A DNA stretch of 64,000 nucleotides from JAJDZL01 sp965220665 (GTDB lineage Bacteria; Pseudomonadota; Gammaproteobacteria; Arenicellales; JAJDZL01): the NCBI GenBank assembly GCA_965220665.1, contig CBDCQQ010000005.1:1364001-1428000 (forward strand). The letters run 5' to 3'. Positions within the stretch are counted from its first letter, which is position 1; each line of letters begins with the position of its first letter. Positions 8,476 to 17,542 of the stretch are shown here, piece after piece. The position numbers and the translations under genes are program-made. Below the pieces are notes generated by a model that searched no databases, had not been told where the DNA came from, and saw only the letters and a list, made by a program, of their open reading frames with translations.

Positions 8476-9348
8476 GTGAAGCGAATTCCGCCAGCCATCG
8501 GCGCGATCCTGCTGATGGCGACTTCGACATTGTTTCTTGCCACTATGCAGGCGCTGGTGCGCCATCTTGGACAGGACATTCACAGTTTTCAGATCACTTT
8601 CATCAATAGCGTTGTCGGGTTAATTTCACTCGCTGTTTTTTCAACGTTCAGAAAGCAGCATCAGTTCAAATCTCAGCGCAAAAAGCTGCTTGTATTTCGG
8701 GGGACAGTGGTCGCGGCTGCAAACCTGATGTTTTTCTTTGGATTGACGTTGACACCGCTCGTTGAAGCAACATCTCTCAGTTTTGTCGGCATTGTTTTCG
8801 CAGTGATTCTATCGGTCCTTTTTCTGCGAGAAACTATGTATTTTCACCGTTGGATCAGTGTGATTGTTACTTTTGTAGGGATTATTGCGATTCTTCGTCC
8901 AGGATTCCTTGAGGCCTCACTGGGAGCTTATGCTGTCCTTTTGTCTTCACTCCTCTGGGGATTCGCACTGGTTGTTGCCAAAGTACTCGCCCGAACGGAA
9001 TCACCGGTTGTGATCATCACCTGGTCACTCTTGGTAACGAGTTTGGTGTCTGCATTTTTTGCCATTTCTGTCTGGACGCCAATGTCGACCGAGCAATTAG
9101 TCAAAGTGATTCTGATTGGATTGTGTTGGACAATTGGCCATACCAGCATGACAAAATCTTTAAAGATGTATGATGCAACAGTCGTTCTTCCAGTGAACTG
9201 TACTAGGCTTGTCTGGGCTGCAATCATAGGGTTGCTGGTATTCCGAGAGTTTCCGGATTTTTGGACAATTTTCGGTTCATTGCTAATTGTGTTTGCCATC
9301 ATTTATCTTTCACAATCAGAAGTTCGAAACACCAACGTTTCCGCGTAA
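8476..9348 (+). CDS. EamA/DMT-superfamily transporter
   Basis: A 290-residue integral membrane protein with about ten hydrophobic segments arranged as two repeats, as in EamA drug/metabolite exporters. Features include a P-G-x-L motif (ILRPGFLEASLGA near 136-148) and a final helix followed by a short polar tail. The start is GTG, giving an MKRIPPA-type beginning; 80 bases separate it from the ATPase, so co-transcription with the importer is possible. Family members export amino acids, nucleosides or other metabolites. The substrate is unknown. Confidence 0.82.
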   Translation: MKRIPPAIGAILLMATSTLFLATMQALVRHLGQDIHSFQITFINSVVGLISLAVFSTFRKQHQFKSQRKKLLVFRGTVVAAANLMFFFGLTLTPLVEATSLSFVGIVFAVILSVLFLRETMYFHRWISVIVTFVGIIAILRPGFLEASLGAYAVLLSSLLWGFALVVAKVLARTESPVVIITWSLLVTSLVSAFFAISVWTPMSTEQLVKVILIGLCWTIGHTSMTKSLKMYDATVVLPVNCTRLVWAAIIGLLVFREFPDFWTIFGSLLIVFAIIYLSQSEVRNTNVSA

Positions 9349-9496
9349 GATTGAGTTCAGGAGGTAAGTGAGTCGGTCTGCTCGATATACTGTGCTGACC
9401 AGTTCCGAAGGAGCTCAGCGATTTTATCGAGTCATAACAAGCGAAATGGAGTGTCATCAACTAGGTAAAGTAGCCGAATCGAACTAACGGCCAGCA

Positions 9497-9524
9497 TTTC
9501 TGCAATCAGTTCGTTCACTATAAT
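9497..9524 (+). promoter_or_regulatory. candidate sigma70 promoter for the purine block
   Basis: A perfect TATAAT lies at 9519-9524 in the gap upstream of the urate hydroxylase. The best -35 candidate is TTTCTG at 9497-9502 with 16-bp spacing, which is weak, suggesting an activator-dependent or regulated promoter. Transcription would begin near 9531 and run into an inverted repeat about 30 bases downstream. The position fits a single promoter for the long operon that follows. Confidence 0.4.
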
Positions 9525-9562
9525 TCTCACGCGATTTGCGTCTACCCGGAAAAAGTAAATGA

Positions 9563-9581
9563 GAGCGAATGATATTCGCTC
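9563..9581. promoter_or_regulatory. inverted repeat, possible operator or 5'-UTR hairpin
   Basis: GAGCGAAT, GAT, ATTCGCTC is a perfect 8-bp inverted repeat with a 3-base centre. It sits between the candidate TATAAT and the start of the urate hydroxylase at 9617. No U-run follows, so it is unlikely to be a terminator. A dyad of this size downstream of a promoter is a typical place for a repressor site; it could also fold as an RNA hairpin. The regulator is not encoded nearby. Confidence 0.4.
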
Positions 9582-9616
9582 CTGGCTAATCAATCAGGAA
9601 ACTCAATCAAATCTCG

Positions 9617-10810
9617 ATGATTGAAGTCCACCTCCAAGAATGGCTTGAACTGTCGTTGCGCTGGGCCCATCTGACAGTTGGCATCGCATGGATCGGTGCG
9701 TCGTTCTATTTCAATTGGCTCGAAAACCGTCTCATCCGGCAACAGTCGGTAAACCCCTCCATTGAAGGGGACCTCTGGGCAATTCATGGCGGCGGGTTTT
9801 ACCACGTTCAAAAGTACGAAGTTGCCCCGGATGAGTTGCCAGCTCAACTCCATTGGTTCAAGTGGGAGGCTTATTTCACGTGGTTTACGGGACTGGCATT
9901 GCTGATCTTGATCTTTTATGGGAATGCCAACGTTTACTTGCTGGATCAGTCAGTCGCTCAACTTGCTCCCTGGCAGGGGATAACGATCGGAGTTGCGTCG
10001 CTGGCAATCTCCTGGATATTTTACGATCTGATGTGCCGGTCGGCCTTTGCCGAACGGCATATGCTTCTTGCTCTAATCATATTTACATACTTTTGTCTCC
10101 TGACGATTCTTCTGTGCAATACATTTAGCGGGCGTGGTGCATTTATCCATGTGGGTTCGGCCATTGGTACCGTCATGGTGCTGAATGTAATGGCAGTGAT
10201 TGTTCCTTCACAGAAATCACTGGTTCGGGCAATGGAAACAGGTGGAGAGCGGGATGCGGCACTTGGTAGGGCAGGCCTGACCCGCTCCAGGCACAACAAT
10301 TATCTGACGTTGCCGGTGTTGTTCATCATGATCAGCAGTCATTACCCGTCAACCTTCACCAGCAGCTGGAATTGGCTGATACTGATCGGAATTGCTGTTG
10401 CCGGAATCGTCGTCCGACACTACTTTAACGTACGCCATCTGCCGGGTAAAAAGTGGTGGCTGCTACTGGTCGGGGCTGGAATCTTCATCCTGATTGCGCT
10501 GATGACTTTGCCCGAATCCCGGCCGACTTTGGATACTGTAAAATCAGTTTCAATAGAGAACGTACGTAGCGTCATTCATGAACGTTGTACGGTCTGTCAT
10601 TCCGCGGTACCGGTGCATACTGAATTTCAAGTGGCGCCGGGGGGTATCGTGATGGATACTGACGAACAGATCAACACGCTTGCATCACGCATTTACACCA
10701 CTTCCGTAGCCACCCGGTCGATGCCTATTGGCAATCTTTCACAGATGACTGAAGCCGAACGTCAGCTTATCGGAGATTGGTACGCACAACTCGGTAGGGC
10801 ATCTCAATGA
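9617..10810 (+). CDS. puuD: urate hydroxylase PuuD (membrane urate oxidase with cytochrome c domain)
   Basis: A 397-residue membrane protein. The N-terminal part has about eight hydrophobic helices and the urate-oxidase-N features RWAHLTVGIAWIGASFYFNW at about 15-34 and a GGGFYH motif near 58-63. The C-terminal 80 residues form a small cytochrome c domain with haem motif C324-T-V-C-H328. PuuD converts urate to 5-hydroxyisourate and passes electrons to the respiratory chain instead of making H2O2. It is the first gene of the purine block and overlaps the hydrolase for its product by four bases (ATGA), which strongly supports the assignment. Confidence 0.93.
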   Translation: MIEVHLQEWLELSLRWAHLTVGIAWIGASFYFNWLENRLIRQQSVNPSIEGDLWAIHGGGFYHVQKYEVAPDELPAQLHWFKWEAYFTWFTGLALLILIFYGNANVYLLDQSVAQLAPWQGITIGVASLAISWIFYDLMCRSAFAERHMLLALIIFTYFCLLTILLCNTFSGRGAFIHVGSAIGTVMVLNVMAVIVPSQKSLVRAMETGGERDAALGRAGLTRSRHNNYLTLPVLFIMISSHYPSTFTSSWNWLILIGIAVAGIVVRHYFNVRHLPGKKWWLLLVGAGIFILIALMTLPESRPTLDTVKSVSIENVRSVIHERCTVCHSAVPVHTEFQVAPGGIVMDTDEQINTLASRIYTTSVATRSMPIGNLSQMTEAERQLIGDWYAQLGRASQ

Positions 10811-11187
10811 ATAAATTAACGACACACGTACTCGATCTGGTACACGGCTGTCCCGGTCGAGGTATTGCTATCGAGCTCTATCGGCTGACATCGGATGAAG
10901 TTCAATCAGACGATTCTGATACCGAATGGGATCTGGTTGCTTCCGATACAACCAACTACGATGGCCGTTGTGATCAGCCCTTGCTGGAAGGCGACGCATT
11001 TGTCAAGGGCTGTTATGAAATCGTGTTTCAGGCAGGCGCATACTTTGATTCCTGGAATGACGGCGAGGCTGAACCCAAATTTTTGGATGCGATTGTGATA
11101 CGATTCGGAATTTCTGATCCGACGCAGCACTATCACGTTCCGCTTCTGCTATCTCGATACGGGTATTCGACTTATCGAGGAAGTTGA
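10807..11187 (+). CDS. uraH: 5-hydroxyisourate hydrolase
   Basis: A 126-residue transthyretin-like protein. It begins LTTHVLDLVHGCPGRG, carrying the N-terminal His of the active site, and ends with YRGS, the C-terminal signature that separates true 5-hydroxyisourate hydrolases from transthyretin. It hydrolyses 5-hydroxyisourate to OHCU, directly after the PuuD reaction. It overlaps puuD by four bases and its TGA overlaps the ATG of xdhA by one base, so the genes are translationally coupled. OHCU decarboxylase (uraD) and allantoinase are not in the window. Confidence 0.94.
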   Translation: MNKLTTHVLDLVHGCPGRGIAIELYRLTSDEVQSDDSDTEWDLVASDTTNYDGRCDQPLLEGDAFVKGCYEIVFQAGAYFDSWNDGEAEPKFLDAIVIRFGISDPTQHYHVPLLLSRYGYSTYRGS

Positions 11188-12647
11188 TGCAGGATCGGCA
11201 GTCAATTCGATTTTTGTTGGGCAGTGAAACCCGTGTTCTGACGGATGTTCTGCCGACTACAACCGTACTGGAGTATCTTCGTAAAGTCGAGAGGATGACT
11301 GGTACCAAGGAAGGGTGCGCTGAAGGAGATTGCGGCGCGTGTACAGTCGTCATCGCAGAAGATATAGATGGCAATCTGCGATACAAGGCCTGCAATTCCT
11401 GCATCATGTTTGTACCCTTTCTGCACGGCAAGCAGTTGATTACCGTTGAACACCTGAAAGACGGGAACGAACAGTTGCACCCGGTGCAACAGGCAATGGT
11501 TGACCAGCATGGTTCGCAGTGTGGATTTTGCACGCCAGGATTTGTGATGTCGTTGTTTGGCATGTATCACAATGGATGTGATACGAGTCGGACTGCTATC
11601 GATGATGCGCTGGCAGGTAATCTTTGTCGCTGTACCGGATATGCACCGATTGTACGGGCTGCCCGTCAGGCGTTGCATGGACACCATCCAGATCAATTTG
11701 ATCATCGCGAGAAACAAACCTTACGGTCTCTATCAGATCTAGATGCCGCACCTTCAGTTCATCTTGACTTGAGTCAGCAAAGCTACCACGCACCGGCAAC
11801 CGTTAAAGAACTGAAACAGATTCTCAAAGAAAATCCGGAAAGCCGTATTGTGGCAGGTGCCACCGATGTCGGGCTGTGGGTTACCAAAGAGCGTAGACAC
11901 TTTGATTGTGTCATATCCGTCTCTGATATTCAGGAGCTTCAAAGCATCTCGGTTGAAAAGGACATGATCAGGATTGGTTCTGCAATTACCATAGCTGAAG
12001 CAATGGATACGCTTTCTCTATACTATCCATCGCTGGATGAACTCTTTAGGCGATATGGTTCGGTACAGGTTCGAAATCAGGCCACCATCGGTGGTAACGT
12101 TGCGAATGGATCGCCGATCGGAGATAGTCTGCCTGTTCTAATCGCGCTTGATGCAAAATTGATTATCTCAAGTGCTGCCGGTTCTCGTACCTTACCCGCT
12201 GAGGATTACTTCATTGACTATGGCAGGCAGGACCTCAGACCTGGTGAATTTCTGGAACGAATCGATTTACCCCTGCCTGTAAAAGGACAGCATTTCAGGG
12301 TATACAAATTGTCCAAGCGATTTCATCAGGACATTTCCGCAGTTTGTGGCGCATTCTCTGTGACACTGGATGCTGGAATAATTCAAACGGTTCGAATCTC
12401 ATTTGGTGGCATGGCTGCAACACCAAGGCGAGCATTTCACTGTGAGGAAGCCTTGATCGGTTCACCTCTATCAGGTGATGTAACTGTCAGGGGTCGGCAG
12501 GCTCTACAGCGAGACTTCACCCCCATTACTGACTTTAGAGGAGATTCTGACTACCGAACTCGGGTTGCTGGAAATCTTCTTGAAAGACTGTTCGATGAAC
12601 TGTCGGGACGCGAACAGACCATCGTTTGGGAGGCAGATTGTGCTTGA
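11187..12647 (+). CDS. xdhA: xanthine dehydrogenase small subunit (2Fe-2S and FAD)
   Basis: A 486-residue XdhA subunit. The plant-type [2Fe-2S] domain has C44, C49, C52 and C72. The second [2Fe-2S] domain has C112, C115, C147 and C149 (QCGFCTPG and CRCTGY). From about 190 an FAD-binding domain carries VAGATDVGLWV and a TIGGNVANGSPIGD motif, followed by the CO-dehydrogenase flavoprotein C-terminal domain. Electrons from the Mo site in XdhB pass through the two clusters to FAD and NAD+. I chose the ATG at 11187, which overlaps the uraH stop, over the TTG at 11184. The end overlaps xdhB by eight bases. Confidence 0.95.
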   Translation: MQDRQSIRFLLGSETRVLTDVLPTTTVLEYLRKVERMTGTKEGCAEGDCGACTVVIAEDIDGNLRYKACNSCIMFVPFLHGKQLITVEHLKDGNEQLHPVQQAMVDQHGSQCGFCTPGFVMSLFGMYHNGCDTSRTAIDDALAGNLCRCTGYAPIVRAARQALHGHHPDQFDHREKQTLRSLSDLDAAPSVHLDLSQQSYHAPATVKELKQILKENPESRIVAGATDVGLWVTKERRHFDCVISVSDIQELQSISVEKDMIRIGSAITIAEAMDTLSLYYPSLDELFRRYGSVQVRNQATIGGNVANGSPIGDSLPVLIALDAKLIISSAAGSRTLPAEDYFIDYGRQDLRPGEFLERIDLPLPVKGQHFRVYKLSKRFHQDISAVCGAFSVTLDAGIIQTVRISFGGMAATPRRAFHCEEALIGSPLSGDVTVRGRQALQRDFTPITDFRGDSDYRTRVAGNLLERLFDELSGREQTIVWEADCA

Positions 12648-14964
12648 CCGACCGACAAAGTCCCTGCTGCCAGCAAGTGTGCACAAACCCATTGCCCATG
12701 ACAGTGCTGAACGTCATGTAACCGGTGAAGCAGTTTACATTGATGACATTCCAGAACCCAGAAATCTGCTGCACATCTGGCCAGCACTCAGTCCCCATGC
12801 CGCAGCTCGAATTACTTCAATGGACACAAGTCGGGTTGGTAGTGCACCAGGTGTCGTTGCGGTACTCGATGCGAGTGCTGTGCCTGGAAACAATGACTGT
12901 AGTCCAATAATGGGAGATGATCCGGTTTTTGCGGAGGGTCGGGTTGACTTTGCCGGACAGGTCGTGTTTGCGGTAGCAGCTGAATCGGAACTTCAGGCAC
13001 GTCTTGCCTGCCGCGAGTCTGTTGTGGAGTATGAACTTGAAGAGCCTGTTCTGACCATTGAACAGGCACTCGATCGGGAATCATTCGTACTGCCTTCTGC
13101 AACCGTTCGACGGGGTGAGCCAGAGCGGGCAATACAGCACGCACCACATCAACTTGAAGGGACGGTTCGAAATGGCGGCCAGGATCACTTCTACCTTGAA
13201 GGTCAGGTCGCAATGGCGATACCGAGAGAGGGCGGTGACATGGTGATTTACTGTTCCACTCAACATCCTTCTGAAATTCAGCTTCTGATTTCGAAACTGC
13301 TGAACAAAAAGTCACATTCGATCACAGTCGAAGTTCGTCGGATGGGTGGCGCATTTGGTGGCAAGGAGTCCCAAGCCTCGCAGTGGGCTTGTATTGCGGC
13401 AATGGCTGCCGAACGAACTGGAAGACCTGCAAAGATTCGACTTGATCGCGATATTGATATGCTGGCGACCGGCAAGCGGCATGATTTCGCTTTCAGATAT
13501 CGAGTGGGGTTTGGAGATGATGGAAGCATTCATGGCCTGATCGTTGAAATGGCTTCAAAATGCGGCTACTCCGCCGACCTTTCCAAACCCATCAATGATC
13601 GTGCTCTCCTGAGCATTGATAACGCCTATTACCTGGAAAATATCGTTGCAACGACACATCTTTGCCGTACCAATACTGTATCGAACACGGCATTTCGAGG
13701 ATTTGGGGCACCTCAGGCGGTGCTCTGTATGGAGCGAATTATTGATGAAATTGGCTGTCATCTCGGAAGAGATCCGCTTCAGATACGTCAGCGAAACTAT
13801 TACGGAAAAAGGACTCGAAATATCACCCCTTGCGGCATGAGAATTTCTGATTTTGTGTTGAACGAGATGACCGCGGACCTGGTTAAATCTTCAGACTATC
13901 AGGCACGCCGCCAGAGAGTTCGACAATTGAATCAGGGTGAATCCAACGTATTGCGAGGCATAGCGCTAACACCCGCAAAATTTGGTGTTTCATTCACAAT
14001 GTCCTTCTTCAATCAGGCGGGTGCGCTGGTTCATGTATACACGGACGGCAGCATTCATCTCAATCACGGCGGGACGGAAATGGGACAGGGACTGTTCATC
14101 AAAGTTGCACAAGTTGTGGCTGATGAATTCTCAGTACCGCTGGAATGGGTCAAGTTGGCGGAAACCAACACGTCAAGGGTTCCGAATACCTTTGCAACTG
14201 CTGCATCATCCGGATCAGATCTAAACGGTATGGCTGCAAAAGCCGCTGCACGAACGATCAAAAATAGATTGATCGGTGTAGCTGCCAATGCATTTGGTGT
14301 GGAAAAGGACGAGGTCATCTTCTTGAATGGCTCAGTCATTGCGGGCCGATCATCCGTTTCATTCCAGAAACTGGCAAAGATGGCTCAGGTAGCGTGCGTT
14401 TCGCTGTCAGCTACCGGATATTACAAAACGCCAAAAATCAATTGGGACCCAAAAACCATGACTGGTCATCCGTTTTACTATTTCGCCTATGGCGTAGCAG
14501 TGAGTGAGGTTGCGATTGATCGCTTCACTGGTGAGTATCGAATCACCCGGGTTGACATTCTTCATGATGTTGGCCGCTCACTGAATCCGGCTGTTGATCT
14601 CGGTCAGATCGAAGGCGGATTTGTTCAAGGCACTGGGTGGCTGACGAGCGAAGAGTTGTGGTGGGATGATAACGGAGCGCTCAAAACCCATGCTCCGTCA
14701 ACTTACAAGATTCCTGCCAGCGGTGATGTACCAGAAGCCTTCAATGTGAAGATCTGGGAACGCGGCCGAAACGTCGAGCAGACAATCTATCGATCCAAGG
14801 CAGTCGGCGAGCCGCCGTTATTGTTGGCTGTCTCCGTATTCAGTGCAATTGCGGATGCTGTTTCAAGTCTATCGGACTATAAACGATGGCCGGCTATTGA
14901 TGCGCCTGCCACACCTGAACGTGTGCTGATGGCTATCAATGAAATACATTCGAGTGGAGTGTGA
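12640..14964 (+). CDS. xdhB: xanthine dehydrogenase molybdenum-binding large subunit
   Basis: A 774-residue molybdopterin subunit that oxidises hypoxanthine and xanthine. Visible motifs are GGQDHFYLEGQ near 180-190, GGAFGGKESQ near 236-245, FRGFGAPQ near 352-359, GGTEMGQGL near 478-486 and the C-terminal VGEPPLLL, which holds the expected catalytic Glu. The start is set by a very strong GGGAGG at 12628-12633, seven bases before GTG 12640. The longer in-frame ATG at 12565 would lie inside xdhA without such a site. It overlaps xdhA by eight bases. The next gene, XdhC, inserts the sulfurated cofactor. Confidence 0.95.
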   Translation: MLDRPTKSLLPASVHKPIAHDSAERHVTGEAVYIDDIPEPRNLLHIWPALSPHAAARITSMDTSRVGSAPGVVAVLDASAVPGNNDCSPIMGDDPVFAEGRVDFAGQVVFAVAAESELQARLACRESVVEYELEEPVLTIEQALDRESFVLPSATVRRGEPERAIQHAPHQLEGTVRNGGQDHFYLEGQVAMAIPREGGDMVIYCSTQHPSEIQLLISKLLNKKSHSITVEVRRMGGAFGGKESQASQWACIAAMAAERTGRPAKIRLDRDIDMLATGKRHDFAFRYRVGFGDDGSIHGLIVEMASKCGYSADLSKPINDRALLSIDNAYYLENIVATTHLCRTNTVSNTAFRGFGAPQAVLCMERIIDEIGCHLGRDPLQIRQRNYYGKRTRNITPCGMRISDFVLNEMTADLVKSSDYQARRQRVRQLNQGESNVLRGIALTPAKFGVSFTMSFFNQAGALVHVYTDGSIHLNHGGTEMGQGLFIKVAQVVADEFSVPLEWVKLAETNTSRVPNTFATAASSGSDLNGMAAKAAARTIKNRLIGVAANAFGVEKDEVIFLNGSVIAGRSSVSFQKLAKMAQVACVSLSATGYYKTPKINWDPKTMTGHPFYYFAYGVAVSEVAIDRFTGEYRITRVDILHDVGRSLNPAVDLGQIEGGFVQGTGWLTSEELWWDDNGALKTHAPSTYKIPASGDVPEAFNVKIWERGRNVEQTIYRSKAVGEPPLLLAVSVFSAIADAVSSLSDYKRWPAIDAPATPERVLMAINEIHSSGV

Positions 14965-14968
14965 GTCA

Positions 14969-16024
14969 ATGAGTCTTCGGCAGGAACTCTATGAAAACCT
15001 GGTAGGGCTTGATCGCTTCGTGATCGTGACCTTGATCGAAATCAATGGATCTGCACCAAGAGAGGTTGGGGCGCGAATGATCGTTACTGGAGAGTCTTCG
15101 CAAGGCAGTATCGGCGGCGGAAACCTGGAGTTTCAGGCGATTCAAAACGCCCAAGCGATGCTCGTCCAACCTCCGAAAGTTACCCGAAAAACGGAGTATT
15201 CAGGATTGGGTATTACGCTGAAGCAGTGCTGTGGCGGTGCGGTGCAGTTGATGTATGAGATGTTCTCTGGAAGTTCGGCTGGTCAATTAATTCATGAACT
15301 TGGAATTGAAGGTGAAGGGCGACCGCGCTACTTGGTTTCTTGCGTGTCCGATGGCCGCCCGACCAGAGTCGTGTCCCGCAGAGACGATGTTGAAGATCTG
15401 CCTGATTCGGTTTGGGACACTGCTAGGGAACTGGTTACTGGCAGTTCCGAGTACAGCAGACTGGTTTCGGAAGGTTCGACTCAGTGGTTTATTACGCACC
15501 TCAATGAGAAGCCAATCAAGATAGTTTTATTTGGAGCCGGACACGTTGGTAAGGCGCTTGTACCGCTGCTGCAGAATCTGTCATTTCAGATAGATTGGGT
15601 GGATCAGCGTGAAGACGTGTTTCCTTCTAGTATCCCGGACAATGCAAGAGCCCATTCACCAGATGATTTAACCAGCTTCATTGATTCACAGCCAGATGGA
15701 GCATTTTTCGTTGTGATGACCCACGATCATGGATTGGATTATGAACTGTGTCTGCATATTCTCAAGCGACGGAACTTTGGCTGGCTCGGATTGATCGGTT
15801 CACATACCAAACGGCAAAGATTCGAGCAGCGCTTAATTAAAGATGGTATTAATTCATATACACTGAAGCGGCTGATCTGTCCAATTGGACTTCCCAGCAT
15901 TCGCGGAAAATACCCCGCGGTCATTGCTCTTTCGACAGCTGCACAGTTGCAGGAAGTTCGAAATCGAATTGCGAAAAGTGAAGATACAGAAAGATCAGTT
16001 CTTCAAGCTGAGGTGCAAACGTGA
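14969..16024 (+). CDS. xdhC: xanthine dehydrogenase accessory protein XdhC
   Basis: A 351-residue XdhC protein, which binds molybdopterin cofactor and delivers it, sulfurated, to XdhB. The N-terminal XdhC/CoxI domain has GSAPREVGARMIV and GSIGGGNLEF. The C-terminal half is a Rossmann-like domain with LFGAGHVGKAL near 186-196 and GLIGSHTKRQRF near 277-288. I chose the ATG at 14969, preceded by GGAG, over an in-frame ATG at 14939 inside xdhB. Its TGA overlaps the GTG of the following ATPase, so the importer genes are coupled to the xanthine dehydrogenase operon. Confidence 0.94.
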   Translation: MSLRQELYENLVGLDRFVIVTLIEINGSAPREVGARMIVTGESSQGSIGGGNLEFQAIQNAQAMLVQPPKVTRKTEYSGLGITLKQCCGGAVQLMYEMFSGSSAGQLIHELGIEGEGRPRYLVSCVSDGRPTRVVSRRDDVEDLPDSVWDTARELVTGSSEYSRLVSEGSTQWFITHLNEKPIKIVLFGAGHVGKALVPLLQNLSFQIDWVDQREDVFPSSIPDNARAHSPDDLTSFIDSQPDGAFFVVMTHDHGLDYELCLHILKRRNFGWLGLIGSHTKRQRFEQRLIKDGINSYTLKRLICPIGLPSIRGKYPAVIALSTAAQLQEVRNRIAKSEDTERSVLQAEVQT

Positions 16025-17532
16025 GTTCACCGTTGCTGGAACTTCGGGGTGTCACCAAGGCTTTCCCTGGAGTATTGGCTAACGACTCGGTTGACATTTC
16101 AATTCCAGAAGGCCAGATTCATGCTCTTCTTGGTGAAAATGGTGCCGGTAAGAGCACCCTAGTCAAGATCATCTACGGATACTATGCCGCCGACGAAGGC
16201 GACATGTACTGGATGGGAAACTCGGTTAGCGTGACGAGTCCGGCCCACGCGCGCCAGATCGGAATCGGCATGGTGTTTCAGCATTTTTCGCTGTTTGATG
16301 CGCTGTCGGTTCGGGACAATATTGAACTGGCTATTTCTTCCAAAGAAAGTGGCGATGGGCTCTCACAAAAGATTCACGAAGTCTCCAATACCTACGGTTT
16401 GGGACTTGATCCCGAACGCGATGTATTTTCGCTGTCAGTTGGTGAACGGCAGCGGGTAGAAATTGTTCGCTGTCTGCTGCAATCTCCAAAACTGCTCATC
16501 ATGGATGAACCGACATCGGTTCTGACGCCGCAGGAAGCAGACAATCTGTTCAAAGTCTTGAATCAGCTCGCTGATGAAGGTTGTGCAATTCTCTATATCA
16601 GCCATAAGCTTGAAGAAATCAAGGAGTTGTGTCACCACGCCACTATTCTAAGGCAGGGTAAAGTGGTCGCAGAATGTGACCCAACTAAGGAAAGTACGCG
16701 AAGCCTTGCAGAAATGATGATTGGAAAGTCGCTTAATCCACCAACTTACGAGTTAAAGAAAACGGGTGAGACAAAATTTTTCGTCCAAAACCTCTCGCGG
16801 ACTGCTGAAGATGAACGCAGTATTTCATTAAAGAACATCAGTTTTGACGTTCGTGAAGGAGAAATATTTGGAATTGCCGGTGTTGCCGGCAATGGACAGA
16901 CAGAGCTGATGGAAATGCTGGCTGGTGAGGTGCTGGCCGATGACAACGCCGCCATAAGTATTAACGGTGTTGAGTGCGGGCAGCGAAGTATTCGTGAGCG
17001 CAGAGAACTCGGTGCGGCTATCGTTCCGGAAGAACGCTTGGGCCATGGCGCTGTTGGTAGTATGTCATTGATCGAAAATGTGTTTCTGAGCGGACACCAG
17101 CGCTTCAACCTGGCTCGCAAGCTTTGGATGAATTATTCAAATGCTCGAACCTTTGCGCAGAAAACCTGTGATGACTTTGATGTCAGGCACGCGGGGATTC
17201 ACGTTGATGCTGGCAGTTTGTCAGGTGGAAATCTGCAAAAGTTTCTGATCGGTCGTGAAATTTTACAAGAGCCATTGGTAATGCTCGCTTCACAACCGAC
17301 TTGGGGCGTGGATGCAGGCTCTCAATTGGCCATTCACAAGGCGCTGCTCAACCTGGCTGCCAATGGTACGGCTGTATTGGTCATCTCACAGGATCTCGAT
17401 GAGTTGCTTGAGTTGTGCAATCGAATTGCTGTGATGTTCGCCGGGAGTTTATCCGAGCCTTATCCGGTTTCGAGTCTGACAGCTGAGAAAATTGGTCTTT
17501 TGATGGGCGGCGCTCATCCTGAAGCGGCATAG
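16021..17532 (+). CDS. BMP-type nucleoside/purine ABC transporter, double ATPase subunit
   Basis: A 503-residue protein with two ABC domains in tandem. The first is intact: Walker A GENGAGKST at 38-46, a degenerate signature LSVGERQRVEI near 139-149, and LLIMDEPTSVLTP near 158-170. The second is degenerate in its P-loop (GVAGNGQTEL near 286-295) but keeps LSGGNLQK and the typical ASQPTWGVD. This layout matches YufO/NupO-like ATPases that energise uptake of nucleosides or purines with a BMP-family binding protein. It overlaps xdhC by four bases (GTGA), which makes purine uptake the most likely job. Confidence 0.92.
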   Translation: MSSPLLELRGVTKAFPGVLANDSVDISIPEGQIHALLGENGAGKSTLVKIIYGYYAADEGDMYWMGNSVSVTSPAHARQIGIGMVFQHFSLFDALSVRDNIELAISSKESGDGLSQKIHEVSNTYGLGLDPERDVFSLSVGERQRVEIVRCLLQSPKLLIMDEPTSVLTPQEADNLFKVLNQLADEGCAILYISHKLEEIKELCHHATILRQGKVVAECDPTKESTRSLAEMMIGKSLNPPTYELKKTGETKFFVQNLSRTAEDERSISLKNISFDVREGEIFGIAGVAGNGQTELMEMLAGEVLADDNAAISINGVECGQRSIRERRELGAAIVPEERLGHGAVGSMSLIENVFLSGHQRFNLARKLWMNYSNARTFAQKTCDDFDVRHAGIHVDAGSLSGGNLQKFLIGREILQEPLVMLASQPTWGVDAGSQLAIHKALLNLAANGTAVLVISQDLDELLELCNRIAVMFAGSLSEPYPVSSLTAEKIGLLMGGAHPEAA

Positions 17533-17542
17533 GGTAGAACCA

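Noticed and set aside
11003..11563. 186-codon minus-strand ORF
   Set aside because: Antisense to uraH and xdhA, which are certain; composition looks like a shadow frame.
12812..13315. 167-codon minus-strand ORF
   Set aside because: Antisense to xdhB, Pro/Gln-rich shadow.
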